A stretch of DNA of 18,752 nucleotides from an uncultured Eubacteriales bacterium (GCA_902478395.1 CABSKZ010000017.1:1-18752), one strand, 5' to 3'. Counted from the stretch's first letter, positions 9,243-16,583 are shown. Made by a program: numbers and translations. The notes: generated by a model not told the origin, from the sequence alone.

Positions 9243-10208
9243 ATGCACTTGAAAGTTCAAACAGCAATAAGAAACACAGCTGGTTTACAGAAAAGAACTA
9301 AATTCAGCGCAGCAATGGCCTGTATAAAGCGGGATTACCAGCTGTACCTGATTCTGATTCCGTTCCTCATTTATATGGCGGTGTTCGTTTACAAGCCGAT
9401 GTATGGGCTGCAAATCGCGTTTAAAGATTACAGCATCTTCAAAGGAATTGAAGCGTCTCCGTGGAATGGACTGAAGAATTTTGAAGCATTTTTCAGTGGG
9501 CCGTATTTCTGGCCTACTCTGAAAAATACGCTGTTAATCAGTTGCTATGCGCTGGCGTTTGGGTTCCCGTTTCCAATCCTTCTCGCGATTTTATTCAACG
9601 AAATCCCGTTCAAACGGTTTAAAAGTATCACACAGACGATGTCATATCTGCCGCACTTTATTTCGGCTGTTGTCATCGCGGGGATTGTGACGAATTTCCT
9701 TTCGCCGTCCTACGGGCTGCTGAATCTCATTATTGAAAAATTCGGCGGAGAGAAGCAGTACTTTTTGACGAAGCCGGAATACTTCCGGCCAATTTATACG
9801 GCGATGAATGTCTGGAAGGAAGCGGGCTTCGGCTCGGTCATTTACCTGGCGGCGCTGTCTGCGATTGACACGCAGCTCTACGAGGCGGCGGTCATTGATG
9901 GGGCGGGCAAGTGGCAGCAAATCCGCCATGTTACACTTCCCGGCATCCGGCCTACCGTTGTGATTATGCTGCTGATGAATCTCGGGAATGTACTCAACGT
10001 CGGGTATGAGACTATCATCCTCCTTTATCAGCCGGTGACCTATGAAACGGCGGACGTTATCAGCACCTATGTTTACCGCCTGGGGCTGATAAACGGCGAC
10101 TACGCCACGGCGACGGCGGCGGGCTTCTTCAATTCCGTGGCCGCGCTGGCGCTGACGGTGGTTGCAAACCAGATTAGCCGCAAGGTTTCGGAGATTTCAT
10201 TATGGTAA
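9243..10208 (+). CDS. ABC sugar transporter permease, LplB family
   Basis: Integral membrane subunit of a CUT1-type carbohydrate importer. The chosen start is the ATG at 9243, preceded by AAGGGG at 9231-9236, giving 321 residues, usual for the family; longer in-frame starts (GTG 9153, ATG 9192/9195) would run into or touch the end of the lyase gene. The N-terminus is basic, then comes a first membrane segment (LYLILIPFLIYMAVFVY) followed by KPMYGLQIAFKDY, a hallmark of LplB-like permeases. The EAA loop that contacts the ATPase is visible at about 214-233 (EAAVIDGAGKWQQI, then LPGI). The C-terminus (ATAAGFFNSVAALALTVVAN) is also typical. It forms a pair with the next gene and the solute-binding lipoprotein. 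No ATPase gene is nearby; such importers commonly share an MsmK/MsiK-like ATPase encoded elsewhere. Confidence 0.93.
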   Translation: MHLKVQTAIRNTAGLQKRTKFSAAMACIKRDYQLYLILIPFLIYMAVFVYKPMYGLQIAFKDYSIFKGIEASPWNGLKNFEAFFSGPYFWPTLKNTLLISCYALAFGFPFPILLAILFNEIPFKRFKSITQTMSYLPHFISAVVIAGIVTNFLSPSYGLLNLIIEKFGGEKQYFLTKPEYFRPIYTAMNVWKEAGFGSVIYLAALSAIDTQLYEAAVIDGAGKWQQIRHVTLPGIRPTVVIMLLMNLGNVLNVGYETIILLYQPVTYETADVISTYVYRLGLINGDYATATAAGFFNSVAALALTVVANQISRKVSEISLW

Positions 10209-10275
10209 AACCGGCGCGGCGCTCTGTAGAGAAGCCCGCATCGAAAACCCGCTGACGCGGCTGAGGGAGGTTGAC

Positions 10276-11148
10276 ATGAGGCTGACAAAGGGCGAAAAGA
10301 TTTTTCGCGTGTTTGATTGTTTATTTGTACTGATGTTTGCATTTATTGCGGTTTATCCGTTCTGGTATGTTCTGGTGGCATCGCTTTCGGAAGGCAGCGC
10401 TGTGCAGGCGGGGCAGGTGTTTTTTGTGCCGCATAATTTTACGGTGAAGGCCTACCATGAGGTGCTTTCGCAGGGGCAGATTCCCCGCGCATATTTAAAC
10501 AGCGTGATTTACACGGCAAGCGGTACACTGGTGAGCATCACCTTAACGATTTGCGCGGCGTATCCGCTCAGCAAAAGCAGGCTGAAGGGGCGCGGCATCA
10601 TCACGTTTCTGATTGCGTTTACGATGTGGTTTTCAGCGGGAACAATTCCGATTTACTTGAACTTCCGTTCGCTGAACCTGCTGAACAATCCGCTTGCGTT
10701 GATTATTGGGTTCGCGGTGGCTCCGTTTTATGTTATCATTCTTCGGACCTACTTCCAGTCGATACCGGATTCGCTGGAGGAAGCCGCGAAAATCGATGGA
10801 GCGAGCGACATCTACATTATGATAAGAATTTACCTGCCGCTTGCGGTTCCTTCCATTATGACGCTGGTGCTGTACTATATGGTTGCAAAATGGAACAGCT
10901 ACTTCTGGGCCATGGTGCTGCTGACGGATGAACGGCTGGTGCCGCTGCAGGTGCTGCTCACCAAATTGATTACGGAGATGAAATCCGCCGAGGAGCTGGT
11001 GAAGGTGATGGACGTTGAAACAAATTATACGCGTGAAACCATCATATACGCGACAATCGTCATCGCTGTGGTTCCGATGCTGATGGTATATCCGTTCATA
11101 CAGAAATACTTTGTAAAGGGCGTAATGGTAGGTTCCATCAAAGGGTAA
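10276..11148 (+). CDS. ABC sugar transporter permease, LplC/YtcP family
   Basis: Second membrane subunit of the importer, 290 residues. GGGAGG at 10265-10270 sits five bases before the ATG at 10276, which fixes the start; the longer open frame upstream overlaps the preceding permease and lacks this support. The protein begins MRLTKGEKIFRVFD and has its first membrane segment at about 13-35 (LFVLMFAFIAVYPFWYVLVAS), as usual for the YtcP/LplC group. The EAA loop is visible at about 168-190 (EEAAKIDGASDIYIMIRIYLPL), followed by the conserved WNSYFWAMVLL segment. The C-terminus YFVKGVMVGSIKG is nearly canonical for the family. It forms a heterodimeric channel with the product of 9243-10208. The substrate is presumably an oligosaccharide released by the upstream lyase (inference). 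Confidence 0.94.
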   Translation: MRLTKGEKIFRVFDCLFVLMFAFIAVYPFWYVLVASLSEGSAVQAGQVFFVPHNFTVKAYHEVLSQGQIPRAYLNSVIYTASGTLVSITLTICAAYPLSKSRLKGRGIITFLIAFTMWFSAGTIPIYLNFRSLNLLNNPLALIIGFAVAPFYVIILRTYFQSIPDSLEEAAKIDGASDIYIMIRIYLPLAVPSIMTLVLYYMVAKWNSYFWAMVLLTDERLVPLQVLLTKLITEMKSAEELVKVMDVETNYTRETIIYATIVIAVVPMLMVYPFIQKYFVKGVMVGSIKG

Positions 11149-11157
11149 AATCAGCGG

Positions 11158-11174
11158 CCGCTATCCGAAAGCGG
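11158..11174 (+). other. Small intergenic hairpin
   Basis: CCGCT (11158-11162) pairs with AGCGG (11170-11174) around a 7-base loop in the gap between the second permease and the solute-binding protein. No T-run follows. It could help set a 3' end after mRNA cleavage so that the binding-protein transcript is more abundant than the permease transcript, a known pattern in ABC importer operons; here that is inference. The stem is short. Confidence 0.3.
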
Positions 11175-11206
11175 AGCGGACCGGATGAAAAGGAGATGGC
11201 AATAAA

Positions 11207-12793
11207 ATGAAAAAAAGACTTTTGGCGCTGGTTTGTCTGGCGGCATTGGCGCTTGGCCTGACAGCCTGCGGAGAGCCCAAGAACAGCCAGACGAGCACGG
11301 CAACTGCGGGGAACTCGAAATTTGCGATTACGAAGGAACCACTTGAACTGACAATTTTTATGCACTATCGCAACACATTTATCTACGATGAGAATTTCCC
11401 GATTTTCCAAAAAGCCGCAGAAGAAACCAACATCCATTTAAAGGGGGTAGCCTCTAAATCCATGACGGACAGCAATCAGGCGTACCAACTGATGCTTTCC
11501 GCCAAGGACCTGCCGGACATCATCCACGGAAACAGGCAGAACGCCCTGACGCTAGGGCCGGAAGGGGCGTTGATTCCTCTGAACGAGCTGATAGACAAAT
11601 ATGCGCCGAATATCAAGAAGGTGCTGAACCAGTACCCGGATTACCGCCGCCAGATAACGGCACCGGACGGGAATATATATATGGTCGCGGGGCTGGCGGA
11701 CCCGGTAGATCCGTACGCTTCCGCGACGATGGCGTACTGGATCCGGCAGGACTGGCTCGACAAGCTGAATCTTCCCATCCCACAGACTTGGGAGGAATAT
11801 TACGATGTGCTCAAGGCATTTAAGGAAAAAGACCCGAACGGGAACGGACAGGCGGATGAAATTCCGTTTTTTGCATCTGATGCCAATGAATTTATCCGTG
11901 TGACACAGATGCTTTCCGGTTTCCGCTCCAGCTGGTTTGAGGAGGATGGCAAGGTAAAATACGCGCCGTTTGACGACCGGTTCAAAGAAGGCCTTGTGAT
12001 GGCGCGGCGTTGGTACGATGAAGGGCTGGTTGATAAAGAAATCTATACCCGGGGGGCAAACGCGCGCGATATTTTGCTGGGTAACAATACAGGTGGTTCC
12101 ACACATAGCTGGATTAGCACCATGTCTACTTACAACGACAGAATGGCGGAAAAGGTTCCGGGCTTCAACCTGAACATTATGCTGCCACCACAAGATGTAA
12201 ACGGCAAACGCTGGGAGGAACACCGGTACTATCCTGCGGAATGTACAACGGAGGGATGGGGTATTTCTAATACCAACAAAAGTCCGGAGGAAACGATGAA
12301 ATATTTCGATTTCTGGTTCAGCGACGAGGGAAGACGGTTGACGGCCTATGGCGTTGAGGGACTTCATTACCAGATGGTGGACGGCGAGCCGCAGTATCTG
12401 GACGAAATTGTAAGCGGAGATATAGCGGTCGGGCTGCGTTTGCAGAAGGATGGTGCGCTGAGCCCGACGATGGCGGACAATACCGCGGCGGTTAAATATC
12501 AGAACGACCTTTGTAAAAACGGCATCAGGATGTATGTGGACAACAACGTTTATACGGATAACAAATTTATCCGCCCGACGATTTTGCCGTTTACTCCTGA
12601 TGAAAATAAGGAATTTTCCACCAAGCTGGCGGCAGCGTCCACCTACATGACGGAGATGCAGCAAAAATTTATTCTGGGAGGCGCAAACCCGGAAACAGAT
12701 TTTGATGAGTATCTGCGCAAGACGGGCGAACTTGGGATGACGGAAGTCATCGAGCTGTGCCAGAAGAAATTTGACGAATATCAAGCCAGGTAA
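11207..12793 (+). CDS. ABC transporter solute-binding lipoprotein (LplA/YtcQ type)
   Basis: A 528-residue extracellular substrate-binding lipoprotein. The signal peptide ends in the lipobox LTAC with Cys21 as the lipidated residue; a Ser/Thr/Asn/Ala-rich linker follows. The start ATG has AGGAG at 11191-11195 upstream, with long spacing. Family features include LPDIIHGNRQ at about residue 105, DPYASATMAYWIRQDWLDKL and TWEEYYDVLKAFK, the calcium-loop-like DPNGNGQADEIPF at about 208-220, and the YFDFWFSDEGRRLTAYGVEG segment. Length and motifs agree with the large binding proteins that work with LplB/LplC-type permeases on oligosaccharides, including uronic acid oligomers in some characterised systems. 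It should capture the oligosaccharide outside the membrane and deliver it to the two permeases encoded just upstream. The exact ligand cannot be read from the sequence. Confidence 0.94.
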   Translation: MKKRLLALVCLAALALGLTACGEPKNSQTSTATAGNSKFAITKEPLELTIFMHYRNTFIYDENFPIFQKAAEETNIHLKGVASKSMTDSNQAYQLMLSAKDLPDIIHGNRQNALTLGPEGALIPLNELIDKYAPNIKKVLNQYPDYRRQITAPDGNIYMVAGLADPVDPYASATMAYWIRQDWLDKLNLPIPQTWEEYYDVLKAFKEKDPNGNGQADEIPFFASDANEFIRVTQMLSGFRSSWFEEDGKVKYAPFDDRFKEGLVMARRWYDEGLVDKEIYTRGANARDILLGNNTGGSTHSWISTMSTYNDRMAEKVPGFNLNIMLPPQDVNGKRWEEHRYYPAECTTEGWGISNTNKSPEETMKYFDFWFSDEGRRLTAYGVEGLHYQMVDGEPQYLDEIVSGDIAVGLRLQKDGALSPTMADNTAAVKYQNDLCKNGIRMYVDNNVYTDNKFIRPTILPFTPDENKEFSTKLAAASTYMTEMQQKFILGGANPETDFDEYLRKTGELGMTEVIELCQKKFDEYQAR

Positions 12794-12796
12794 CAG

Positions 12797-12814
12797 CTGC
12801 CGCGAGAGCGGCGG
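12797..12814 (+). other. Intergenic GNRA-tetraloop hairpin
   Basis: CTGCCGC (12797-12803) pairs with GCGGCGG (12808-12814) around the tetraloop GAGA, giving seven pairs including one G-U. It starts three bases after the stop codon of the binding-protein gene and ends two bases before the AGGAGG of the next gene. With no T-run it is unlikely to terminate. It is well placed to protect the 3' end of the binding-protein message, or to modulate translation of the SLH gene. Structure is seen; function is inferred. Confidence 0.5.
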
Positions 12815-12827
12815 ATAGGAGGCAGAC

Positions 12828-13790
12828 GTGAAGAAGATATGTATAATGATAACGGCAGCATTGTTGCTGTTGGCGGTTCCGGCAGCTGCACAGGTGGATG
12901 TTTCACAGTCCGGCAGGGTTGTGACCGTCAGCGGCACGCTTACGGAAAAAACGGAAAATCAGAAAATCACAGTAACCGTGAAGGATTCTGCCGGGGAGCT
13001 TGTCTATCTTGGACAGACAACCTGTGATTCCGGCGGCGCGTACAGCGACTTGTTTTCTCTCACCGAGGACAAAACGCAGAGCCTGCGCATCACTGTCAAG
13101 GCCGCGAATGAAAACCTCACTGAAGAAACCGCGTCCTTTACCTATCAGAAGACGGAGTCCGGCGGCGGGGGTGGCGGTGCCGGAAGCGGAACAGGCGGAA
13201 ATACCGTGGTGAAGGTTCCGGCCGACTATATTCCAGCTGGACCAACGACCGTACCCACTTCATATGAAGAACCGACGTGGCTTTCTGCACTCAGTGGTCA
13301 CTGGGCATATGGCGATATCGCTTCGTTGGTGAAACAGGATATTCTGGCAGAAGATGAGGCGGTCAGCCCGGATGCGGTAGTTACACGGATTGATTTCGTG
13401 GAAATGATATGCCGGGCGACCGGAAGAAAGGCGGAAAGCTATGATGGGCTGTTTGCCGATGTAGACGCGTCTTTCCCGCAGGCGTTATATTTGCAGGCGG
13501 CGGTAGACGACGGAATCATTTCGAAGGATACTCTTTTCAGGCCAAATGACCCGGTTTCCCGGCAGGAGATGTGTAAGGTGCTATGCACCGCGGGGGGGAA
13601 AACGGAGGACGTAAAGCCGGAAACCAGGTTTACGGACGAGGCTTCGTTTGGGGCGTGGGCAGTTTCGTATGTTTACCGTGCCGCCGCAGCTGGTTGGATT
13701 AATGGGATGCCGGACGGAAGCTTTGTGCCGTTTGCCAGCGTAACATACGGCCAGGCCGCAGCAGTAACAAACCGGATGCTGGCGGCGTGA
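12828..13790 (+). CDS. Small SLH-anchored surface protein
   Basis: A 320-residue protein with a GTG start, fixed by AGGAGG at 12817-12822 five bases upstream. The signal peptide is MKKICIMITAALLLLAVPAAA (cleavage near residue 21). A single beta-sandwich, Ig-like domain covers about 22-106 (VVTVSGTLTEK, ITVTVKDSAGELVYLG). A glycine-rich linker lies at about 111-124. Three SLH repeats complete the protein at about 157-205 (GHWAYGDIASLVKQ), 209-253 (FADVDASFPQALYLQAAVDDGII) and 267-318 (TRFTDEASFGAWAVSYVYRAAAAGWINGMPDGSF). Three SLH repeats are the usual unit for binding pyruvylated cell-wall polymer, so this looks like a surface display module that puts one small domain outside the wall. It follows the binding-protein gene by 34 bases and is surely co-transcribed. 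Whether the Ig-like domain binds sugar, the lyase or another secreted protein is unknown. Confidence 0.92.
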   Translation: MKKICIMITAALLLLAVPAAAQVDVSQSGRVVTVSGTLTEKTENQKITVTVKDSAGELVYLGQTTCDSGGAYSDLFSLTEDKTQSLRITVKAANENLTEETASFTYQKTESGGGGGGAGSGTGGNTVVKVPADYIPAGPTTVPTSYEEPTWLSALSGHWAYGDIASLVKQDILAEDEAVSPDAVVTRIDFVEMICRATGRKAESYDGLFADVDASFPQALYLQAAVDDGIISKDTLFRPNDPVSRQEMCKVLCTAGGKTEDVKPETRFTDEASFGAWAVSYVYRAAAAGWINGMPDGSFVPFASVTYGQAAAVTNRMLAA

Positions 13791-13803
13791 AAATGAGTTG
13801 GAT

Positions 13804-13832
13804 AGAAAAAACAGCCGCCCGACATGCGGCGG
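13804..13832 (-). terminator. Possible minus-strand intrinsic terminator
   Basis: Read on the minus strand, GCCGC and GCGGC (13826-13830 and 13814-13818) form a five-pair stem around a 7-base loop, followed after two bases by a run of six T. This is the shape of an intrinsic terminator for leftward transcription, but no minus-strand gene lies to its right in the window. It could block antisense transcription into the SLH gene, or be a chance arrangement. Confidence 0.3.
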
Positions 13833-13950
13833 ACGATGGGATGGCTGAAACAGCATATCCTTGTTTAAGTGCGGTTCAAAATCAGGATGAGGGGTTTTGA
13901 ATTTTTGGGTCCGGACAAAAATGGAATGGCGGTACCAGCCAGGGAAAAAA

Positions 13951-13995
13951 CTGCCGCAGCGGACGCGGCCTATTATGATGGTGTCCGCGCCGCAG
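13951..13995 (+). promoter_or_regulatory. Large imperfect hairpin before second jelly-roll gene
   Basis: CTGC (13951-13954) pairs with GCAG (13992-13995), GC (13956-13957) with GC (13989-13990), and GCGGAC (13959-13964) with GTCCGC (13983-13988), broken by one C-C mismatch and one bulged A. The loop is 18 bases. It ends 28 bases before the start codon at 14024 and lacks a T-run, so a leader or mRNA-processing role is more likely than termination. Function is not known. Confidence 0.35.
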
Positions 13996-14023
13996 GGTGC
14001 GGGTACGGGAAAGGATGGTCGGT

Positions 14024-16144
14024 ATGAAGGTTCAGGTTAAAAGGTTTCTTGCACAGGCGCTATCTATGGCAATCCTGCTGGGTTTATGCACGGCAATGGG
14101 AAACATATCTGCGGAGGAAACATGGCGTTCCTATGTGGATATGAAATTTGAGGACAATTTCGAACAGGAGTTCACTTGGGGGAAGGTGACCGGGAATTCT
14201 CCGGTCGCAATCATATACCCTGACAGTGTTCAGAAATGGCGCGGTCATACCAACAAGACGGATTCCCAATTTTCTACTGGCGTGGCAGACCCGGCGGGCG
14301 GAACAGAAAGAATGCTGAGGCTGAGCATGGCCTATTCCGCGTCAGAAGGAACGACGGCGAAATCGTTCTGGATGGACAATGACCCTGTAATGACAGATGA
14401 AAGCGCAGGGGGAATCCGTGTGCTTGAGACCAGCTACTATCTCGATGGAGCAGAATCCTTCGTGGACAAAGGCTACTTACAGTGCCAGTTATTGCAGGGA
14501 AGCACCAGCAGCCAGTTCGTTCCGTATGTGATGAAGCCGGATGGCTTTTATCGGACAGCGATGCAGACAACGCCGACGACTGCCTGTGAGCTTCCGCGTA
14601 ATGAGTGGTTTAAGGTCATGATTGTTCTTGACTATGACAATAACACCTGGTATACGAATTTAATAACGGCGAACGGGACAGTAACAAAGGTAACGAATGG
14701 GACGTATCCATGGAAAGATTCCGCAACCGGGAAGGGGCTACCCATTGGGCGCGTTCGTAGCACTTTTTCGGATACGGTCAGCGAAGCACATCCGTCATCC
14801 TGGCTGGGAATCGGTTACATCCGGTATTACCAGCTCGATTTTGCGAAAGGGTATGCGGGCGGTGAAGCGACGGGAGGAAAGGCCGGCCTAGGCAAAACAG
14901 TCGGCGTAACCCCGCAGTTTACAGGTGATGCGCCGGAAGAGGTTTCATACCAGTGGTGCAGGGTGCCGACAGAAACCGTCTACAACAGCCCGATGCCGTT
15001 ACCGGGCGATATCAGCGGGGAGACTGCGGCGGAATATACACCGACAGTTGCGGATATAAACAACTTTTTATTTGTTAAGATTTTAATAAAAGGAAACAGC
15101 CTGTATGCGGGCTGGCCAGACCAGCAGGCAGGCATATTCCCAGAGGAACCCATGCCCGCATGGGCGGTTGACGCGGACCCGTTTGTAATGGATTTTGCTA
15201 GTGAAGACGAGGGAACGGCGTACCGCAATGCAAACGGCCATTTCTATAACTCCGCCGGAAACTGGAATACCTTCGCAACCGGGGATTTTTCTGCTGTTAC
15301 AAGAAAAGATGCCGGCAACTGGGTCAAGGATGGTGCGCTGGAAATCAGGGTTGATACGCCGAACGCCAGCAACGGCTTCTGGATGTGGGAAAAAAATGCG
15401 TTTGGAGGAATGGCTGAAAACGTCGTGCAGATAGAACAAAAATTTTTTATCCCTTCCGGCGGGGCGTTTACGGCGGATTCCAGCGATTATCTGACGCATG
15501 ACAACCGCTTTGGAAAGGATACCAAAGCAATTTTGAAGGCGTACACCTTAAAGTCCGGATATATTATGGACGGAAGCGGCAATAATCAATATGCCCCGAT
15601 TCCCTACGACGAATGGTTTGCTCTCCGCGTTGTGTATTTCATGCAAGAGGGATATAGCGATGTTGTAATGATACGCGAGGACGGAACAAAACAGGTGCTG
15701 CTGTCCGGCAAAAAATTCAATGATAGCGTTACGCAGGCCATTCAAAGCGGCGGCTACCGGAAATCACGCTCACAGGTGTCCATGAATAGCACAGATAAGA
15801 CGCACTTCTATTTCGGTGACTTTACTGTAAAATCATCAGAGAGCTATCAAGAAACCCCGTGGGTCAGCTTTGATGGAGATGCAGCTTCCGCTTCCACAGT
15901 TTGTGCGGACTATACAGGCAGGACGCCGCAGCCATGTCTGTTGTCTATAGGGCAATACCGTAATGGCAGGTTGCTTGCAGTAAAAACAGTAACCAGCGAA
16001 GGCAGCGGGGCGGAAGCGCTTAAACTATCGGTGACATTGTCAGGGCTGGATATTCAATCCGGAGACGCCCTGAAGGCATTTTTGTGGAATGGGGTTGAGA
16101 ACTTAAAACCGCTGGTAGTTTCAGCAGTTCAAACAGTTTCGTAA
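14024..16144 (+). CDS. Secreted jelly-roll/Ig-like protein, paralogue of first gene
   Basis: About 706 residues from the ATG at 14024, which has GGGAAAGG at 14007-14014 upstream and opens a clean signal peptide (MKVQVKRFLAQALSMAILLG, cleavage near NISA-EE at about 34); GTG 13997 and ATG 14015 are less likely. Modules: a concanavalin/LamG-like sandwich at about 38-280; an Ig-like domain at about 284-378 containing SYQW and YTPTVADINNFLFVKI, as in domains that follow such sandwiches; a second sandwich at about 384-605; and a C-terminal domain at about 610-706 ending in AFLWNGVENLKPL. The first module aligns by eye with that of the 286-2454 protein (QFVPYV, NEWFKVMIVLDY, GRVRSTF, IRYYQLD against QFVFPYV, GQWFKMRAVFDY, RSVRTTY, FRYYSLE), and the last modules also match. 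No catalytic motif or cell-wall anchor is seen. A strong terminator follows, so it is the last gene of the run. A role in polysaccharide binding is inferred. Confidence 0.88.
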   Translation: MKVQVKRFLAQALSMAILLGLCTAMGNISAEETWRSYVDMKFEDNFEQEFTWGKVTGNSPVAIIYPDSVQKWRGHTNKTDSQFSTGVADPAGGTERMLRLSMAYSASEGTTAKSFWMDNDPVMTDESAGGIRVLETSYYLDGAESFVDKGYLQCQLLQGSTSSQFVPYVMKPDGFYRTAMQTTPTTACELPRNEWFKVMIVLDYDNNTWYTNLITANGTVTKVTNGTYPWKDSATGKGLPIGRVRSTFSDTVSEAHPSSWLGIGYIRYYQLDFAKGYAGGEATGGKAGLGKTVGVTPQFTGDAPEEVSYQWCRVPTETVYNSPMPLPGDISGETAAEYTPTVADINNFLFVKILIKGNSLYAGWPDQQAGIFPEEPMPAWAVDADPFVMDFASEDEGTAYRNANGHFYNSAGNWNTFATGDFSAVTRKDAGNWVKDGALEIRVDTPNASNGFWMWEKNAFGGMAENVVQIEQKFFIPSGGAFTADSSDYLTHDNRFGKDTKAILKAYTLKSGYIMDGSGNNQYAPIPYDEWFALRVVYFMQEGYSDVVMIREDGTKQVLLSGKKFNDSVTQAIQSGGYRKSRSQVSMNSTDKTHFYFGDFTVKSSESYQETPWVSFDGDAASASTVCADYTGRTPQPCLLSIGQYRNGRLLAVKTVTSEGSGAEALKLSVTLSGLDIQSGDALKAFLWNGVENLKPLVVSAVQTVS

Positions 16145-16151
16145 TAGTAGA

Positions 16152-16190
16152 AAACGGAAGGGCGATATCGTCCTTCCGTTTGATTTTGTT
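16152..16190 (+). terminator. Strong Rho-independent terminator
   Basis: AAACGGAAGG (16152-16161) pairs with CCTTCCGTTT (16172-16181), extended inward by three more pairs (one G-U) to a four-base ATAT loop: 13 pairs in all. It is followed by TGATTTTGTT. It begins eight bases after the stop of the second jelly-roll gene and marks the end of the operon. The A-run on its left side gives some terminator character on the minus strand too. Confidence 0.92.
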
Positions 16191-16253
16191 GATAAATTGA
16201 CACGCTTTGTGGGGATATTTATTTGCATGATAATCCTTAACAGAAGTGATTAG

Positions 16254-16406
16254 GTGACAGGCCGATATCATCGCTGGTTACCAACGGGAAAAGCGGCAGA
16301 CACCAATTACATTCGTTTGATGGGCGAATTCGTACAGCCTTTATCAAGAGGGATTATCTATTTATATAATACGGAATTGAACTATCTGAGTCTTTCGCAG
16401 GGTTAA
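16254..16406 (+). other. Short open frame, possible small gene or gene remnant
   Basis: A GTG-started frame of 50 codons ends in TAA; its predicted product includes YHRWLPTGKAADTNYIRLM and GIIYLYNTELNYLSLSQG, a composition that looks protein-like. A stop codon directly precedes the GTG and there is no ribosome binding site, so it is more likely a decayed gene fragment or chance than an active gene. I do not recognise the family. Confidence 0.15.
16341..16370 (+). promoter_or_regulatory. Possible upstream sigma-A promoter
   Basis: TTATCA (16341-16346) and a perfect TATAAT (16365-16370) are separated by 18 bases. If used it would give a leader of about 200 bases for the DUF4965-family gene. 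The -35 box is a partial match and the region is AT-rich, so chance is possible; the promoter at 16518-16547 is better placed. Confidence 0.3.
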
Positions 16407-16517
16407 GAATTAGATAGCCCATATCAGGAAATATACATATCTATGTTTTTCAGGGGCCTTAATCATACAAATTTCTCTTTTTGATAATTTTCCTCATCTA
16501 ATATACATTTTTTGCTA

Positions 16518-16547
16518 TTGTATATGGTGTTTCTATAACATTATAAT
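16518..16547 (+). promoter_or_regulatory. Sigma-A-type promoter of the last gene
   Basis: TTGTAT (16518-16523) and a perfect TATAAT (16542-16547) are 18 bases apart. Transcription would start near 16554, leaving about 30 bases before the ATG at 16584, with AGGAGG between. The setting (after a terminator, AT-rich, close to a start codon) supports it. Confidence 0.65.
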
Positions 16548-16583
16548 ATAAATAAATTGATTATCATAACAGGAGGAATTAAA

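Larger units (their letters stand above)
13791..14023 (+). other. Structured 233-base intergenic gap
   Basis: No gene is seen. The gap holds two larger GC-rich inverted repeats, one at 13814-13830 next to an A-run and one at 13951-13995, plus a weak A/T-stem hairpin (TTTTTG 13902-13907 with CAAAAA 13916-13921). I found no convincing promoter. The gap is far longer than the others in the operon, so the downstream gene could be separately regulated, for example by a promoter too weak to recognise or by RNA processing. Confidence 0.5.
16191..16517. other. AT-rich intergenic region, no recognised gene
   Basis: This stretch is visibly richer in A and T than the flanking genes. It holds one short open frame (16254-16406, listed separately) and a second possible promoter (TTATCA at 16341-16346, 18-base spacer, TATAAT at 16365-16370). 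It also holds CTATCT (16383-16388) and AGATAG (16413-16418) as an inverted pair, and CGAATTCG at 16325-16332. Nothing else is identifiable. Confidence 0.5.

Noticed and set aside
11552..12937. 461-codon minus-strand frame
   Set aside because: It lies antisense to the clearly recognised binding-protein gene and the start of the SLH gene, is rich in Arg, His and Ile, and resembles no family; it is a shadow frame.
16197..16225. TTGACA after the operon terminator as a promoter
   Set aside because: The -35 box is perfect, but no acceptable -10 box lies 16-18 bases downstream (only TATTTG).
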